This document shows, in pieces, positions 34,008-47,289 of a DNA stretch of 64,000 nucleotides. The notes under the pieces were generated by a model, which saw only the letters and a list, made by a program, of their open reading frames with translations, searched no databases and was not told the origin of the DNA. Origin of the DNA: Tremella fuciformis (Eukaryota > Basidiomycota > Tremellomycetes > Tremellales > Tremellaceae); contig CP136494.1 in NCBI GenBank assembly GCA_032768795.1, forward strand, positions 620,001 to 684,000, given 5' to 3'. The stretch's first letter is position 1. Every line of letters begins with the position of its first letter. Made by a program: the position numbers and the translations under genes.

Positions 34008-34424
34008 CTTGTCAAGAGGCGCAGGGGGCGCAGCTACCGGTCCCCTTAAAACAAAGTGACGACTCAAGCTCGGCCCAGTCTGGTCTCTTTTGACAGCGGC
34101 AAGTGAGAATCACCCCTGGCCGCCTCGTTGTCTCCGGCAGTCCAGCGACTGTGTGTACGGCGCGATCAAGCTACCGGAGAGGAGAGATTGAGAGGGAGTT
34201 GGAATGCAGTCTAGCTGTCTCGAACTGCCTGTGCTCTAGACGACGTGACACGTACCAGTGGAGGCGCGCAGTCAAGGCGAATGATAACGCCGCTATTGCC
34301 GATATTACCTGGCTTCCAGTTGGGATTGTGGCATCTTTCTGCCTCCACTTTCCTGCGTCACCCAGTCAGTAACCTTTGCCACCCTGCTCTCGCTCTGACA
34401 TCTACATCCATTCTATAATCCAGC
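34008..34424. promoter_or_regulatory. bidirectional promoter between coatomer alpha and RAD14
   Basis: 417 bp between divergent ATGs, no coding signal. The RAD14-proximal part ends with ccattctataatccagc just before the ATG. Confidence 0.4.
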
Positions 34425-35613
34425 ATGTCATCTACTGCTGGACCGTCCAGCGCCCCGCTCAATGCGCAACAATCTCGTCTCGCCGCTCTCAATCGTCTCA
34501 AGGCTAAATCGCGACTCACAGCTACCTCAGCGACCGACCGGCCGTCTACCTCTTCTCGAGATGCAGGATTCGCTCAGAAGTACGTCCACACGAAAGCGGC
34601 CGAGCCCAGTACAGCTAGGAATATGGCGAATGCGCAGCAGCAGCTGGATGCTCTCCCTCTGAGAAGGGACCCGGGATTGGGCAAGTATTTCGAATACGAT
34701 CTTAGCAAGCTACACAATTCGAGAGGCGGTTTCTTGACAGAGGATGATCTTGAGGGAGATAGGATCAAGACGGTCATAGAGCTTGCGAGGGAGCGGGAAC
34801 GAGAAAGAAAGCTCATGCGGGAGGGCGAGGAGCCGGGTGAATCAGGTTGAGCCATGGGGAAAGCCGAGCTTATCATGCCCAGCGATCATGAAGGACAAGT
34901 CACCTCGCTGTGTTGAATGCGGTACGTTAGAGATCGACAATCAATTCCACAAGGTAGCTCGGAACCCTTCGTCTACTTCCCGCGGCTCACGCTCAGGTCT
35001 TTGATGTCAAGGTGTGTAAATCGTGCAAAGAGAAATACCCCGAGAAATACTCGCTGCTCACCAAGACGGAATGCAAAGAGGTATGCTCACCTTCTACGTC
35101 TGCGATCGGGAGACGCTGACAATCTAGGACTATCTCTTGACGGATCCCGAGCTCAAAGACGAAGATCTGCTGCCGCATCTTCTCCGTCCGAACCCTCATG
35201 CATCGACGTACAGCAACATGATGCTGTTTCTACGATTACAGGTCAAACTCCAGTGTCCTCCGCCAGAACTCCCGCTGAAAAACAGGTCGAGAAGGTGGCT
35301 TGGGACAAATGGGGTGGTGAAGAGGGTTTGGATAAGGAGTGGGAGCGGCGAGAACATTTCAAGAAGCGTAAAAGGGAGGAGAAATTTGAGCAGGGTCTGA
35401 GAGAGTATGTCGCGCGCGCCTCATGTGCTACCCCCTCGGCTGATGATAAGTCTGCGCAAACGCACGCGCAACAATCAATTTCAACGGAGGCAGGAGGCGG
35501 AGCACAAGCACCATTTCGAGGATATTGGCCAGGTTGACGATGATGATGGCAATACCAGAAGTTTGCAAAAGTGCTTCGGCTGCGGAGCGGAACAGGAGGT
35601 GGAAGTGTTCTAG
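34425..35613 (+). CDS. RAD14: nucleotide-excision-repair damage-recognition protein Rad14/XPA
   Basis: Nuclear DNA-binding factor that verifies damage in NER. Exons 34425-34836, 34883-34953, 34997-35080, 35128-35241, 35286-35404 and 35451-35613 give 320 aa. The XPA zinc finger is CVEC ... CKSC with '[16 protein letters not shown]'; it is followed by '[19 protein letters not shown]', '[15 protein letters not shown]' and '[12 protein letters not shown]', the conserved DNA-binding core. The C-terminus has an extra CxxC ('[14 protein letters not shown]') as in fungal Rad14. The N-terminal ~100 residues are low complexity, also normal. All introns are 43-47 nt. Confidence 0.92.
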
Positions 35614-35940
35614 GGCTTCTCTTGCAGAAAATGCCTTGACTGTCGCACTGTAGCATAGCATATTGCCCACTTTCCTCCTCATCGCATGGCATCTACGGAA
35701 TGTTGTAATTACTCGAGATACTAACTTGACTTGATCACCAATGACGCAGCTGGTCGTGGATTAGAATTTTTTATCTAATTGGATTACCATTCCAGGGACC
35801 AACTTACATAACGCGATCGGATCTCTGTGATACGCGACGCCCGGTCCTCTTTGTCCATCTTCCCAACTACTGTAACTACTTACGGGCACTGTGATCTGGT
35901 CGCTGGTCGATACAACTGCACAGCCAGTACACTTCGAACC
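35614..35940 (+). promoter_or_regulatory. upstream region of CBK1
   Basis: 327 bp between RAD14 stop and the kinase ATG. Contains an AT-rich patch (attttttatctaattgg, 35767-35783). No specific site claimed. Confidence 0.35.
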
Positions 35941-38076
<2,136 letters not shown>

Positions 38077-38697
38077 TCTCCTCGAGAGTGGTCGCCTAAC
38101 GCTGTCCCCATCATGCCAACGACAGCAGCTTCGACGGACTTCACACTGCATGTTCCATATGTCCCCTTACGATGTGACGACTTGCCAACGACCCGGACGC
38201 CATTTCGGCTCACACCTGATGACCGGCCTCGCATCTTGATCCCCCAACCTTGCTGACACAGTGACCTGTGATAACTTACCCCAACATTCCGATGTCAATC
38301 TTGAACCCCTACCTTCGTTCGACATGTCACTCCCGCAACTCCAACCACGCTTCAAGCTCGATCACGGACATGAACCATTGAGGGCTTCCATGTTTGGTCG
38401 GACTGAGAGCCAAACGTGTCGCAGCCATGCGGATCGGTTCCGCATCGTACTGAGCCCCCTTCCTTCCTTTGACGACTTCTTGCACGTCGGAGCACAAGAC
38501 TCTCCCGCCTTCCATTTGCCAGTGGCAGATGGCAGCCGCCCAGCAGATATATAGCTGCCGGGTTAGTTTGGCCCCATCCATGACTATCTTCCCCCTTCCC
38601 CTACCACCACCACTTCCTTCCCGGTTCCCCGACTTGCCGCTGTTCGTGCCGCCCTCTCTGCCTTTGCTAACCCCAACACTCACTTACAAAAACTATC
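38077..38697 (+). promoter_or_regulatory. upstream region of the BCS1-type gene
   Basis: 621 bp without a gene. The last 120 bp is pyrimidine-rich (cccccttcccctaccaccacc, around 38590), typical of fungal core promoters/5' leaders. Confidence 0.4.
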
Positions 38698-40670
38698 ATG
38701 AACATGTTCAATACAAGCACGATGACGGGTTTCTTGGCCATGCTCCCGCCATTGCTGACGTCCTCGGATTTCAGCTTTATCAGCGTGGCGTTTCTATCCC
38801 AGATCGTCCTGGCGCTCGCCCCAGTGATCGGCCGCTACGCCAAGCTGGGCAAGTGTACTCTCGTTGGTCGAAGATGTGCTTAAACGTAGATCTGAACACG
38901 ACGCTACAGATTCGAGAGTCGGATCCCGCCTTCCAGGCAATGCAATACTACCTGTCGACGCACGCGCGACGTGCGTTCAACCAGCGTCCCTCCATCTGGC
39001 GCACTCTGCTCGAGAAAGTCTGGCCAACCGGCGGAACGTGGCCCGCCGGTATGGAGCTCGATACGGCGCCGCATGACAAGTCCTCGTCTATCCGTTCCAT
39101 GTCCGGCAGACAAGTGGCCAAGGGAAAGGTGGGCAGGTTGGACGCGAGCGAGGTGGACGTCAAGCCTTCGATGGGTATGTGCTTTGCTCGTCGAGCGCAT
39201 TCGTCAGGGAAGGGCTGAGGACAGGTGGTGGCGCGTTGCTCTTCCACTTCCGGGGTCATCTCATACAGGCCAAAGTGGCGCAGCATCGGCTCTGGCCGTA
39301 CCCCGAAGTGCTCACACTGTCGTGCGTGACCCGGCCGCGGCACTGCGCGTCTCGCTGATGGATGAGGTCGTTCTGGACCAAACCGGCACTCTTTCTGGAC
39401 CTGATCAACGAGGCGCGCGAGCTGCACGCGAGCCGCGTCGACCCCAACCACCTCGTCGTGCACGAGCCGTTCTTCAAGCACCAAGAGGCGTCGTGGCGCT
39501 CGCTGACGCGCACCAAGCGCCTGTGGGACAGCGTCGTCCTCCCGAACGACGTCAAGGCGACGCTGTACGCCGACGCGCTCGAGTTCTACGCCGAGAGCGA
39601 ATTCTACCGCGAGATCGGACAGCCGTGGAGGCGGGGCTGGATCCTGCACGGTCTGCCCGGGACGGGCAAGTCGTCGCTGAGTGGGTGATTTCATTTACGG
39701 GCGGGACGGGGCTGATGGACGGTCGCGGCGCTTGCCAGTAAGCTCAGTGCGGATCTTTACATCGTCAGCCTGTCGGCCTCGTGGTATGTCCTCTGATTTG
39801 AGACGGTCGGACGAGATGCTGACTGGGCCAGGCTGAACGACACACTCCTGTCTGAGCTGCTGAAGAATATCCCCGAGCGCTCCATCCTGCTGATGGAGGA
39901 CATGTGAGCCGTGTTTCAGTCCGGGGACGGAACGGGACCGCATCGCTGACGGCCAGCGACTGCGCGATGCCGGAGCGCAAGAAAGACAATGAAGACGAAG
40001 AGGGCGGGCCTGCCGCAGAGAAGAAGGAAGAAGCGGACAAGAACGACGATGCCCCGGCCGGGGCCGCGCCCACGGGCGGGCCGGGCAAGCCGAAAGGCCA
40101 GAAGGGCGATGTTCAGGTGACGCTCTCTGGCCTGCTCAATGCGCTCGACGGTGTCGTCGCGAGTGAGGGGCGGATCTTCGTCGCGACCACCAACCACCTC
40201 GAGAAGATCGACTCTGCGCTCTCGCGCCCGGGTAAGCACCTCGTGCTTGCGATAGGGTGTACGTGCGGCTGAGCGTTGCAGGTCGCTGCGACGTCTGGGT
40301 CGAGTTTACCCATGCCACGCGGTCCCAAGCGCGCGAGCTCTTCTTGCGCTTCTACAGCTCGAGCACCCGGCCCGCGAACGGAGGCACGCATCAGCCCGCC
40401 TTGTCCAACGGACAGGCTGGCGGTCTCGCGGATGGTCTCGGGGAGAAGGCGGCCGTCGTGGAGAAGCCTCGACCGCGACTCGAGCCGGCGGCGCTCGAGG
40501 CTCTTGCTGATGAGTTTGCCGCGGTCATCCCCGAGGAAGCGGTGACGAGCTCGGCCTTGCAGGCGTATCTGATGCGCTTCAAACGCCGACCCGAGGAGGC
40601 TGCCCGCGGCGCAGAGTGCTGGGTCGAGGACGGGTTCCCCAATCAGCCCGTTGCCACCTTCAAGAGCTGA
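38698..40670 (+). CDS. BCS1-type mitochondrial AAA ATPase
   Basis: Family member of Bcs1, which translocates the folded Rieske protein into complex III. Model: 38698-38848, 38890-39174, 39225-39321, 39367-39680, 39720-39783, 39832-39903, 39957-40231 and 40282-40670, 548 aa. A short N-terminal hydrophobic segment is followed by the BCS1_N region, then Walker A 'GLPGTGKSS' (~273-281), Walker B-like '[12 protein letters not shown]', sensor '[19 protein letters not shown]' and the AAA lid. Between Walker B and sensor 1 is a charged 55-residue insertion, common in fungal Bcs1-like proteins. Intron 1 appears to be GC..AG (GCAAGT donor). The intron after Walker A (39681-39719) has no AG acceptor; see findings. 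Orthology to true Bcs1 versus a paralogue is open. Confidence 0.82.
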
Positions 40671-40892
40671 GCTCTGCACCCGCGGTCCCGTGTGGGTGCC
40701 TGCCGCAACGGCGGGCGGACACCAATTGTCGGGAGCTGGCCGCCGTGCTCGTAGATATGTACTTGGATTTGTCCTCCCGGCCGACTCCTTGGCCCCATGC
40801 CGCTTGGCCTGTTACAACGTTGCCGGCTTCTCCGTAGTTATGTCCCTAGCTGTGTCTCTCTCTCTGTGCATGACAGTATTTCGATCTGCAAT

Positions 40893-41945
40893 CCATTCGG
40901 CTCTTGGCGGACGCCGAGGAGTTCCTGGCCGAGGAGATTTACAACAAGGCGCGCGGTCTGCCGAAGAGGGGCGGGTGGCTGCTGTATGGCCGCCCGGGCA
41001 GCGGCAAGTCGGCTTGAGCGGGTGTCCCCCTTACGTCTTACGAGGTGCTGAGTGCAAGTCGCCGCTCTGGCGTCCAAGCTGGACCTAGCTCCCAACACGG
41101 TCAGCCTCGTCTCGCCGTGGTGCGTGCCCCTGGCCCCCTGGGACGAGAGGGCAGGCTGTACGATGCGAGTCTGATGACCCTGCTGTGTGAACTTCCTACC
41201 AGGAGCGTCCTGCTCATGGAAGACATGTGCCCCTTCCCCGCCGAACGTGGATCACATCTGACATGCAGCGACTGTGCTCTCAGGGAAGGTGACATGCAGG
41301 GCGGTGAAGACAACGATACAGACCAGACAGGCACGTAGAACGACAAGAACGGGACGACGAAAACGACTAAGAAGAAGAAAAAGTCGAGTACCAGCGAGAA
41401 ACAGTGCAGAGTGATGCTCTCGGGCCTGCTCAATGCGCTGGACGGCGTGGCTGCAGCCGAGGGACGCCTGCTGTCCGCCACGACCAACCATATCTCGCGC
41501 ATTGACCCCGCACTCTCTCGCCCAGGTGAGTCGTTTCGCCCTTTACGATCCTATGATTTGCGCGTGCTGATCCCGAGATGTGTGGCTCGAGTTCGGGTAC
41601 GCTACCCCGGAGCAGGCGCGCGAGCTGTTATTGCACATGTACTCAGCGCACGAGGCGGATCCCAAGCTTACTGAACAGGGAAGTACCACGCTCTATGCGA
41701 CCCAAGGGGTGCTGTCGGAAAAGCTGCCGTTGCCACCCCTCACGTCGCCGCCAACTCCCCGACCACTCGGCGCGGCGGAGGGGGCCTCCGACCTGCCTGG
41801 GCTGGCGGCCCGTTTTGCCCAGCTGATCCCGCCGACCAGTGTGTCGAACCTGATGCGACACAAGCGGAATCCGGTCGGGGCGGTGGACGGGGTGGCCGCG
41901 TGGGATGCTACGGGCTCCCCGCAGGCGATGCGAGAGACCCTGTAA
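40893..41945 (+). pseudogene. truncated and broken tandem copy of the BCS1-type gene
   Basis: Homology to the gene upstream starts just before Walker A ('GWLLYGRPGSGKSA') and runs to the AAA lid and C-terminus ('[17 protein letters not shown]', '[19 protein letters not shown]'). The N-terminal BCS1 domain is missing. A stop (TGA 41017-41019) follows the Walker A Ser, and an in-frame TAG at 41336-41338 interrupts the insertion between Walker B and sensor 1. Splice sites (after the 'SP-W' codon at ~41121, inside the 'MEDI' codon at ~41226, and after 'SRPG' at ~41525) are at the same places as in the intact gene, so this is a DNA-level tandem duplicate, not a retrocopy. Confidence 0.75.
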
Positions 41946-42138
41946 GTAAGAGTGCCACAGTGAGCAAGTGCCACATTCCCTTGCACGTGGCCGCACGTGG
42001 ACCGGTCCGAGCATGAGCAGTGATCCGGGCCAACTCTCTCTCTGTGCGTACATAGCCGCTCGTTGCATCGTCTCTCTACATCTCACTCGCACACGAAGCG
42101 TTTCTACTGACTGACCGACTGACACTTGCACCGACACG

Positions 42139-43368
42139 ATGGAGTTTCTCGACCTCAGGCCGACGCAGACCATCTCGATCGACCCCCCGGGCGGGACGGG
42201 CCAGCCGCACCACCCTCATCAGAGCCATCTGCCCTTGCCGACCGACACGTTTGTGCGTCTCCCCCCTCTCCCCGCTCGGTACGTGCTCATCGCAGCCCAC
42301 CGCGCACCCCGTCTTCCTGCACGCCACCCAGCCGGGCTTTGTCGCGCTCTGGATCGTGTTCGCGCTCTTCACGGCGGGCCTGATCGGCGTCGGCGTCCTG
42401 AGCCTGCGCGTCGAGAAGCGCGCGCGGGTGTTCCACTGGTTCTCCGCCGCGGTGCTCACCATCGCCATGGTCTCGTACCTCGTCATGGCGACGGGCCAGG
42501 GCGTGCGGTACGTCCCTGTCAAGGCGCCCGACACGCACAAGGGCGCGGTGTACCATTACTTCAGGCAGGTCTACTGGGCACGTGGGTCTCCTTTCCCAAA
42601 CCCCTCGACCTCCACACGCCCCCTACCATCGCCACGCTGTCCTAGACACATGGGGCACTTCACCGATGCTCGCCGGCGGTGCGGCGGCTGACCTCGCAGG
42701 CTACGTCGACTGGCTCTTCACGACCCCGCTGCTCCTCTTGTCCCTCGCGGTCCTCTCGGGTCTCTCGCCGGCCGAGACCCTGCTCACGATCGCGGCGGAC
42801 GTATTCATGATCGTCACGGGGCTCATCTCGACGCTCACGCCGGCGCGGTACAACCACGGCGACCGAGCCCGCTGGGCGTTCTATGCCGTGTCCTGCGTCG
42901 GGTTCGTCGTGCTGTGGTACACGCTCTTCTACGGGGGCGTGAGGGGTGAGCCCTCTGGCTTTGTCTCTTCACCGGCCAGGCAGCTGATGGACAGCGGCCA
43001 AGCTGCGCCCCAGCAGGACCCGCGGGCTGTTCTACCTGTTGGGGATCATGACGTTTGTGTGAGCCCCGTTCCTCTGCTTCGACGTCCGGGCGTCCGCCGT
43101 GGCCCGCGCTGACTCCAGCCTCTGGACCGCCTACCCCGTCGTGTTCGCCCTGACCGAGGGCGCCAACAAGATCTCGGTCAACGCCGAGGTTATCGCGTAC
43201 GGCGTGCTGGACGTCGCGGCCAAGCTGGGCTTTACGTTCCTGCTCCTGCTCGTGCATACGCATGGCGAGGACGATACGTGGAACCTGCCCGAGTGGTTTG
43301 TCGAGCCCCGCAGGGGCAACGGGCCGGACGGGCGGGGCGGCTACGGCGCCATCCCGCGAGATGCCTAG
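42139..43368 (+). CDS. microbial (type I) rhodopsin, fungal opsin
   Basis: Seven-helix retinal protein, probably a plasma- or endomembrane light-driven pump or sensor. Exons 42139-42252, 42296-42581, 42700-42945, 42995-43058 and 43119-43368 give 319 aa. Helix C reads 'RYVDWLFTTPLLLLSL': the bacteriorhodopsin R82, D85, W86 and T89 equivalents are R134, D137, W138 and T141. Helix F has 'VLWTAYPVVF' and helix G 'VLDVAAKLGF' with D268 (D212 equivalent) and the Schiff-base lysine K272. The cytoplasmic proton-donor position (D96 in bacteriorhodopsin) is S148. R134 is split across the 118-nt intron 2, which confirms this junction. Retinal binding is strongly predicted. Confidence 0.93.
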
Positions 43369-46300
43369 CTCGCTCGACGGGTGAGGAAGTGGAGGAGCGA
43401 GGAGATCCCGAGAAGGGAGTGAGATGAAGGAAACACGAAATGTAGTATGCCATGACTGAGATGTATCAAGTGCTCGAGACGAGACGTCCGCTTCGCCACT
43501 GTCCACCATACTGCATCCGATGGGTGAGAGGTAGAGTTGGTCTCGTGTCTCGTGTCTCGTGTCTGGTGGCTCGTGTCTCGTGTCGTGGCTGATGTCACCC
43601 GTGCGGGAACAAGATCGGTTCCGACATCTTGGATCTTGGGTCTTGGCTATACTGCAGATGCGGGCGGGACACGTCGGTGGCGTTGTCGACTTGCCGTAAG
43701 CGTCGACGAGATGAGAGGGTGATAGCACGTCGGACGCGATGGTGATTGGTCCGACTGGGTCTTTCCGATCGTCAGATCTGATCTGTCTCGAGCGGGAATG
43801 AACACAGCATGTCCCACGGGGCCCAACACCTCTTCTCTTCTCTCGCCTCCTCGCCTCCCCTCTCCTCTCGGCGCTGCAACAGGACGGCGGGACGGGACAG
43901 GGGGTCGGGCTCTAATCTTGTCTTATCCGAACATGGACTCGGCGGCGCCGCTAATGAGTCGGTGAGTCGGGACTTTTTTTCCCCCTCCTCTTCGCCAGAG
44001 TAAACTCTACGGGTGCTTCTTTTCCGAGACATGCCTTGGTCTGTGTCTCACCAGCGCCGCACCTATTATTGATGCATCTCCTCTTCCCCTCCAGCCCCTG
44101 CGCTGCTCAGCTGACCGGCTACATGCGTGCTGCAAGGTCCGACCGACCCAGGCCAGACCCAGACCCAGACCCAGAGGATCGTCCATGACGCCAGACCCGC
44201 CCACAGAAACGGGAGCGGAAAGGCGAGAGCGGTACTGCCCACTGCCTGGGCACATGATATATACTGAATGGTGCACGCATACACGCATGCATGCATGCCT
44301 GCCCGAACGTCGTACCCGCTCTCGCGCAGCACAGACGCAGACAGCTGATCGACGCTGCGTCGTCCACCCCCTGCCCGACTACGCGATCATACTACGCTGC
44401 ACGACGTCGACGCGCCCCCGACCGTCAAGTCACGTCACACTTTCCTCTCCACGCCAGTGACTATCCCCACGACCACCACCGCGACCAGCCTGCAACTCGA
44501 GTGACAACCATCGCTCTGCCCTCATAGAATCGCATCGGCTGGTGCCTCGACCAATTAACCGGCTGCATTCGACTGGACTGTCTGTCGTTGTACGCCACCC
44601 TGGCGCCAATCCTCCGATCCACCAACCACCTATCCGAGCAGTTTGCGCCGTGCGTGCGTATGGGCATGGGCATGTGCCCTACTCAATCTCTGAACCTGCT
44701 TCTCTCGTAAGACGGCGCCACCCTACCTAACCCCTACCCCCTACCCCCTCTCACTGTTCTGGTCATTGCCGACAAGGCCGATCGTCAGATCCTCTTTGCT
44801 CCCTGCCTGCTGCCTGCCCCTCCCGACCGACGCCCCTATCACTATCAAATCACTTCGGCCTGCATTACGGCACGCCGCCGCCCGCGGGGTGGTGTGTGTT
44901 CGTGTTCGGCTGCCCATCATCCTACTCTATTCTTCGCTCAGCATTCTGCGCTCTGCCGCGCGGCGCTGACTGGAATCGGACTGCCCCTCGTTATTCTGCC
45001 TCTGCGGGTACCCCGCGTCACGTCATCCCCCTCTCTACAATACTTGGTCGCACTTGGCATCCCGTCGTACATACTTCTACCGCCCGGACGTGTGGTTTCG
45101 TCTTCGCCACCGATTAACCACGGTCACCGTCACCGTCCGACGGCTCTCTCTGCCCAGCTGCGAGCTACGACATAACAGCTCAGCTGCAACGCAACTGCCG
45201 CCCGTCGTCATCCGCCCGCCCGCCCGATCCCATTTCTCCAGGCCTCGTGGGATTTGCTCAAGTCTGATCCCTCCCTTCCAATCGTGTGCGAGGGCCACGG
45301 CGTTCTGGACCCCCTCTTGCCTCTTGGGATTTGATCCTGGGACGTCAGCGACCCACGAGTGACGGGATCAACCTGCCCCTCCACCACATTCACCAGAGAG
45401 CGTACGTACGTACTCCCTCTTTCTCGGTGCGTGATCCCATCGACCCGTTAAACGCCGCCGCCGCCGCCGCCTCTGCCATTGTCGCGCCATTGTTCTTTCC
45501 GTGACTCCGACTCCGAAACGTACCGATCTTTCGCCCCGTCTTGGTCGTGTCCACCCACCCGCCGACCCGCCAAGACGCGCGGCATCGCACGCTCAATCAG
45601 AGACCAGAGTCTTGTCTCGTCTCGTCTCGATCTCGCGTGTCGACCACCACCACACGCTGCACTTTATCGCCCAAGTATCGCCCCAGTCGCTATTGCTCCT
45701 GACCAAGAGTCGTCCTGTGATCCTTATCCTTTGTGTCGACGAGGACCGAACACCGACGCGCCCGGCCGTGTCGTATCGTGTCGTGTCGTGTCTGATCGTG
45801 TCCGAGGTGGGGGAGGGTCGTGCCCGCCCGACCGACGCCTTTCGACTCTGTACTCTGTGCAACGCCGAGACATCCTTTGACCTTGTCGTTGTCGAGATCG
45901 ATCGGACCTCGTTACAGTCTCGAGACGACGACGACGACGTCGAGGATCACGACGACGATGTGAGTGTCTGCGATTTTCTCGGGGCCTGCCATCTCTCTCT
46001 CTCTGCCTCCCCCTCCCTCCCTCCTTTGACTGTTTCCTTGACGCTCGGTCTCGGGCGAGGACCAGGAACCAGAGTAGGGTCAAGGGATCCGAGCAGCGGC
46101 TCAGCACGGCCCTCGCCATCATCACGGCCGGCCATCACCATCACTCTACAATCCTCCGCGGCATCTCGTCTAAAGGATTCACGTCAGCAGAGAAAAGGAC
46201 TGAAAGAATATTCCATGGTCGTGCCGTGCCGAGCTCTCCCCTTCCTCTTCCCTCTTCCTCATCACTAGTGCCCAGTCCAGCCAGTCTAGTGTAGATCTGG

Positions 46301-47289
46301 GGGCGCCTTTCGGGATACCACCAGACGGTCGACGGTCAATGCCATATGCTATTCCTTTGCCTCGTGCCGCCATCCCGTCGCTCGGACCTCTCTGTCTCTC
46401 TTGCTCCTATCCTTTCTGTTCTTGATCAAATGCTCATCGCCGCGCTCCCCTTCCCTGCTGATGCTGACTCGCAGTTGAAAAAGAAAAAGCGACGAGCAAG
46501 ATTGATCATCCCCGTCCTCTTCCTTGATCTTCATTCGAGAGGAGAGAGGACGACATCTTGATCCGCTTCGACAGCGACGGCCCCACGTCTCCCCTCGACC
46601 ACACGACCGCCAACAAACACTAAACAAACAAACAGACAGCTTTCGGCATCACTCTCCACCTCGTCATCGTAGACCCGTATCCCGTCCCCTCCCTCCCTCC
46701 CTCCCTCCCTCCCTTCCTCCCTTCCATACCCTCCCCTCCGCTCGCCATCACCATCGCTCTCTTATACCCCTTCCCGCTCTACCCCGGAGACCCCTTCCCC
46801 CCTTTACCCTGTAACTCGACGAGTGGTTGATACCGGTGAGACTCGCAAAGGATAGGGCGGGAAGGAACGACCGACCCACCGACCCACCGAGCCATCGTAC
46901 AGCAACACGGTCGACCCTCCCCTACCCTCTTTTCTTTCTCTTTCCCCCCCTCTACTTTCCCACTTGGCATCACCTCTCTCGCTCATCCTCGCTTGAGTCC
47001 TCCCCACCACCAAGAGTCGCAGAAGGAGGGGGCACACGGGCAAGGGAAAGGAGTTCCCATCGACGCGCTAGTTGTCCACCCGACCACCCGACCACCCGAC
47101 ACGGACAAGCGGGAGTCGTCACACTGGCGGCGGTAGCGGCGACCACGACGACGACGTTGGCCGCCGCTTTCCCGGCAGCGGCGAGTTGGGGGAGGATGGA
47201 TCCGACCTGGGTGCGTAATTTATCTCCATCACTGGCCTTTATCGCACTTGCCCTCTCCCATCGCCCCTATCCCTCAGCGAGACAGCACC
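43369..47289 (+). promoter_or_regulatory. 3.9-kb gene-free region upstream of the bZIP gene
   Basis: No gene on either strand is supportable; many open frames exist but none looks like a protein. It is rich in C/T and in simple repeats: (tctcg/tgtc)n at about 43541-43586, (agaccc)n at 44154-44176, cgtgt repeats at 45768-45802, (ccct)n at 46686-46725. Several upstream ATGs precede the bZIP start. The extreme length compared with other intergenic gaps here (mostly under 700 bp) suggests a large regulatory region and/or a long 5' leader for the bZIP gene. Confidence 0.55.
47211..47277 (+). other. possible 5' UTR intron of the bZIP gene
   Basis: A good donor (gtgcgt at 47211) and an acceptor (cctcag ending at 47277) bracket 67 nt, a typical intron size here, 12 nt before the start codon. 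Splicing would be within the leader. No RNA evidence available. Confidence 0.35.

Noticed and set aside
41045..41338. Possible intact second AAA ATPase gene
   Set aside because: Considered and rejected as functional: stop after Walker A, in-frame TAG at 41336 and no N-terminal domain.
43541..43586. tctcgtg repeat considered as a regulatory array
   Set aside because: Short imperfect microsatellite just downstream of the rhodopsin gene; no evidence for a factor-binding array.
45501..46268. 255-codon plus-strand frame in the bZIP upstream region
   Set aside because: Low complexity, with simple-repeat derived stretches and no conserved motif; more likely leader or promoter sequence.
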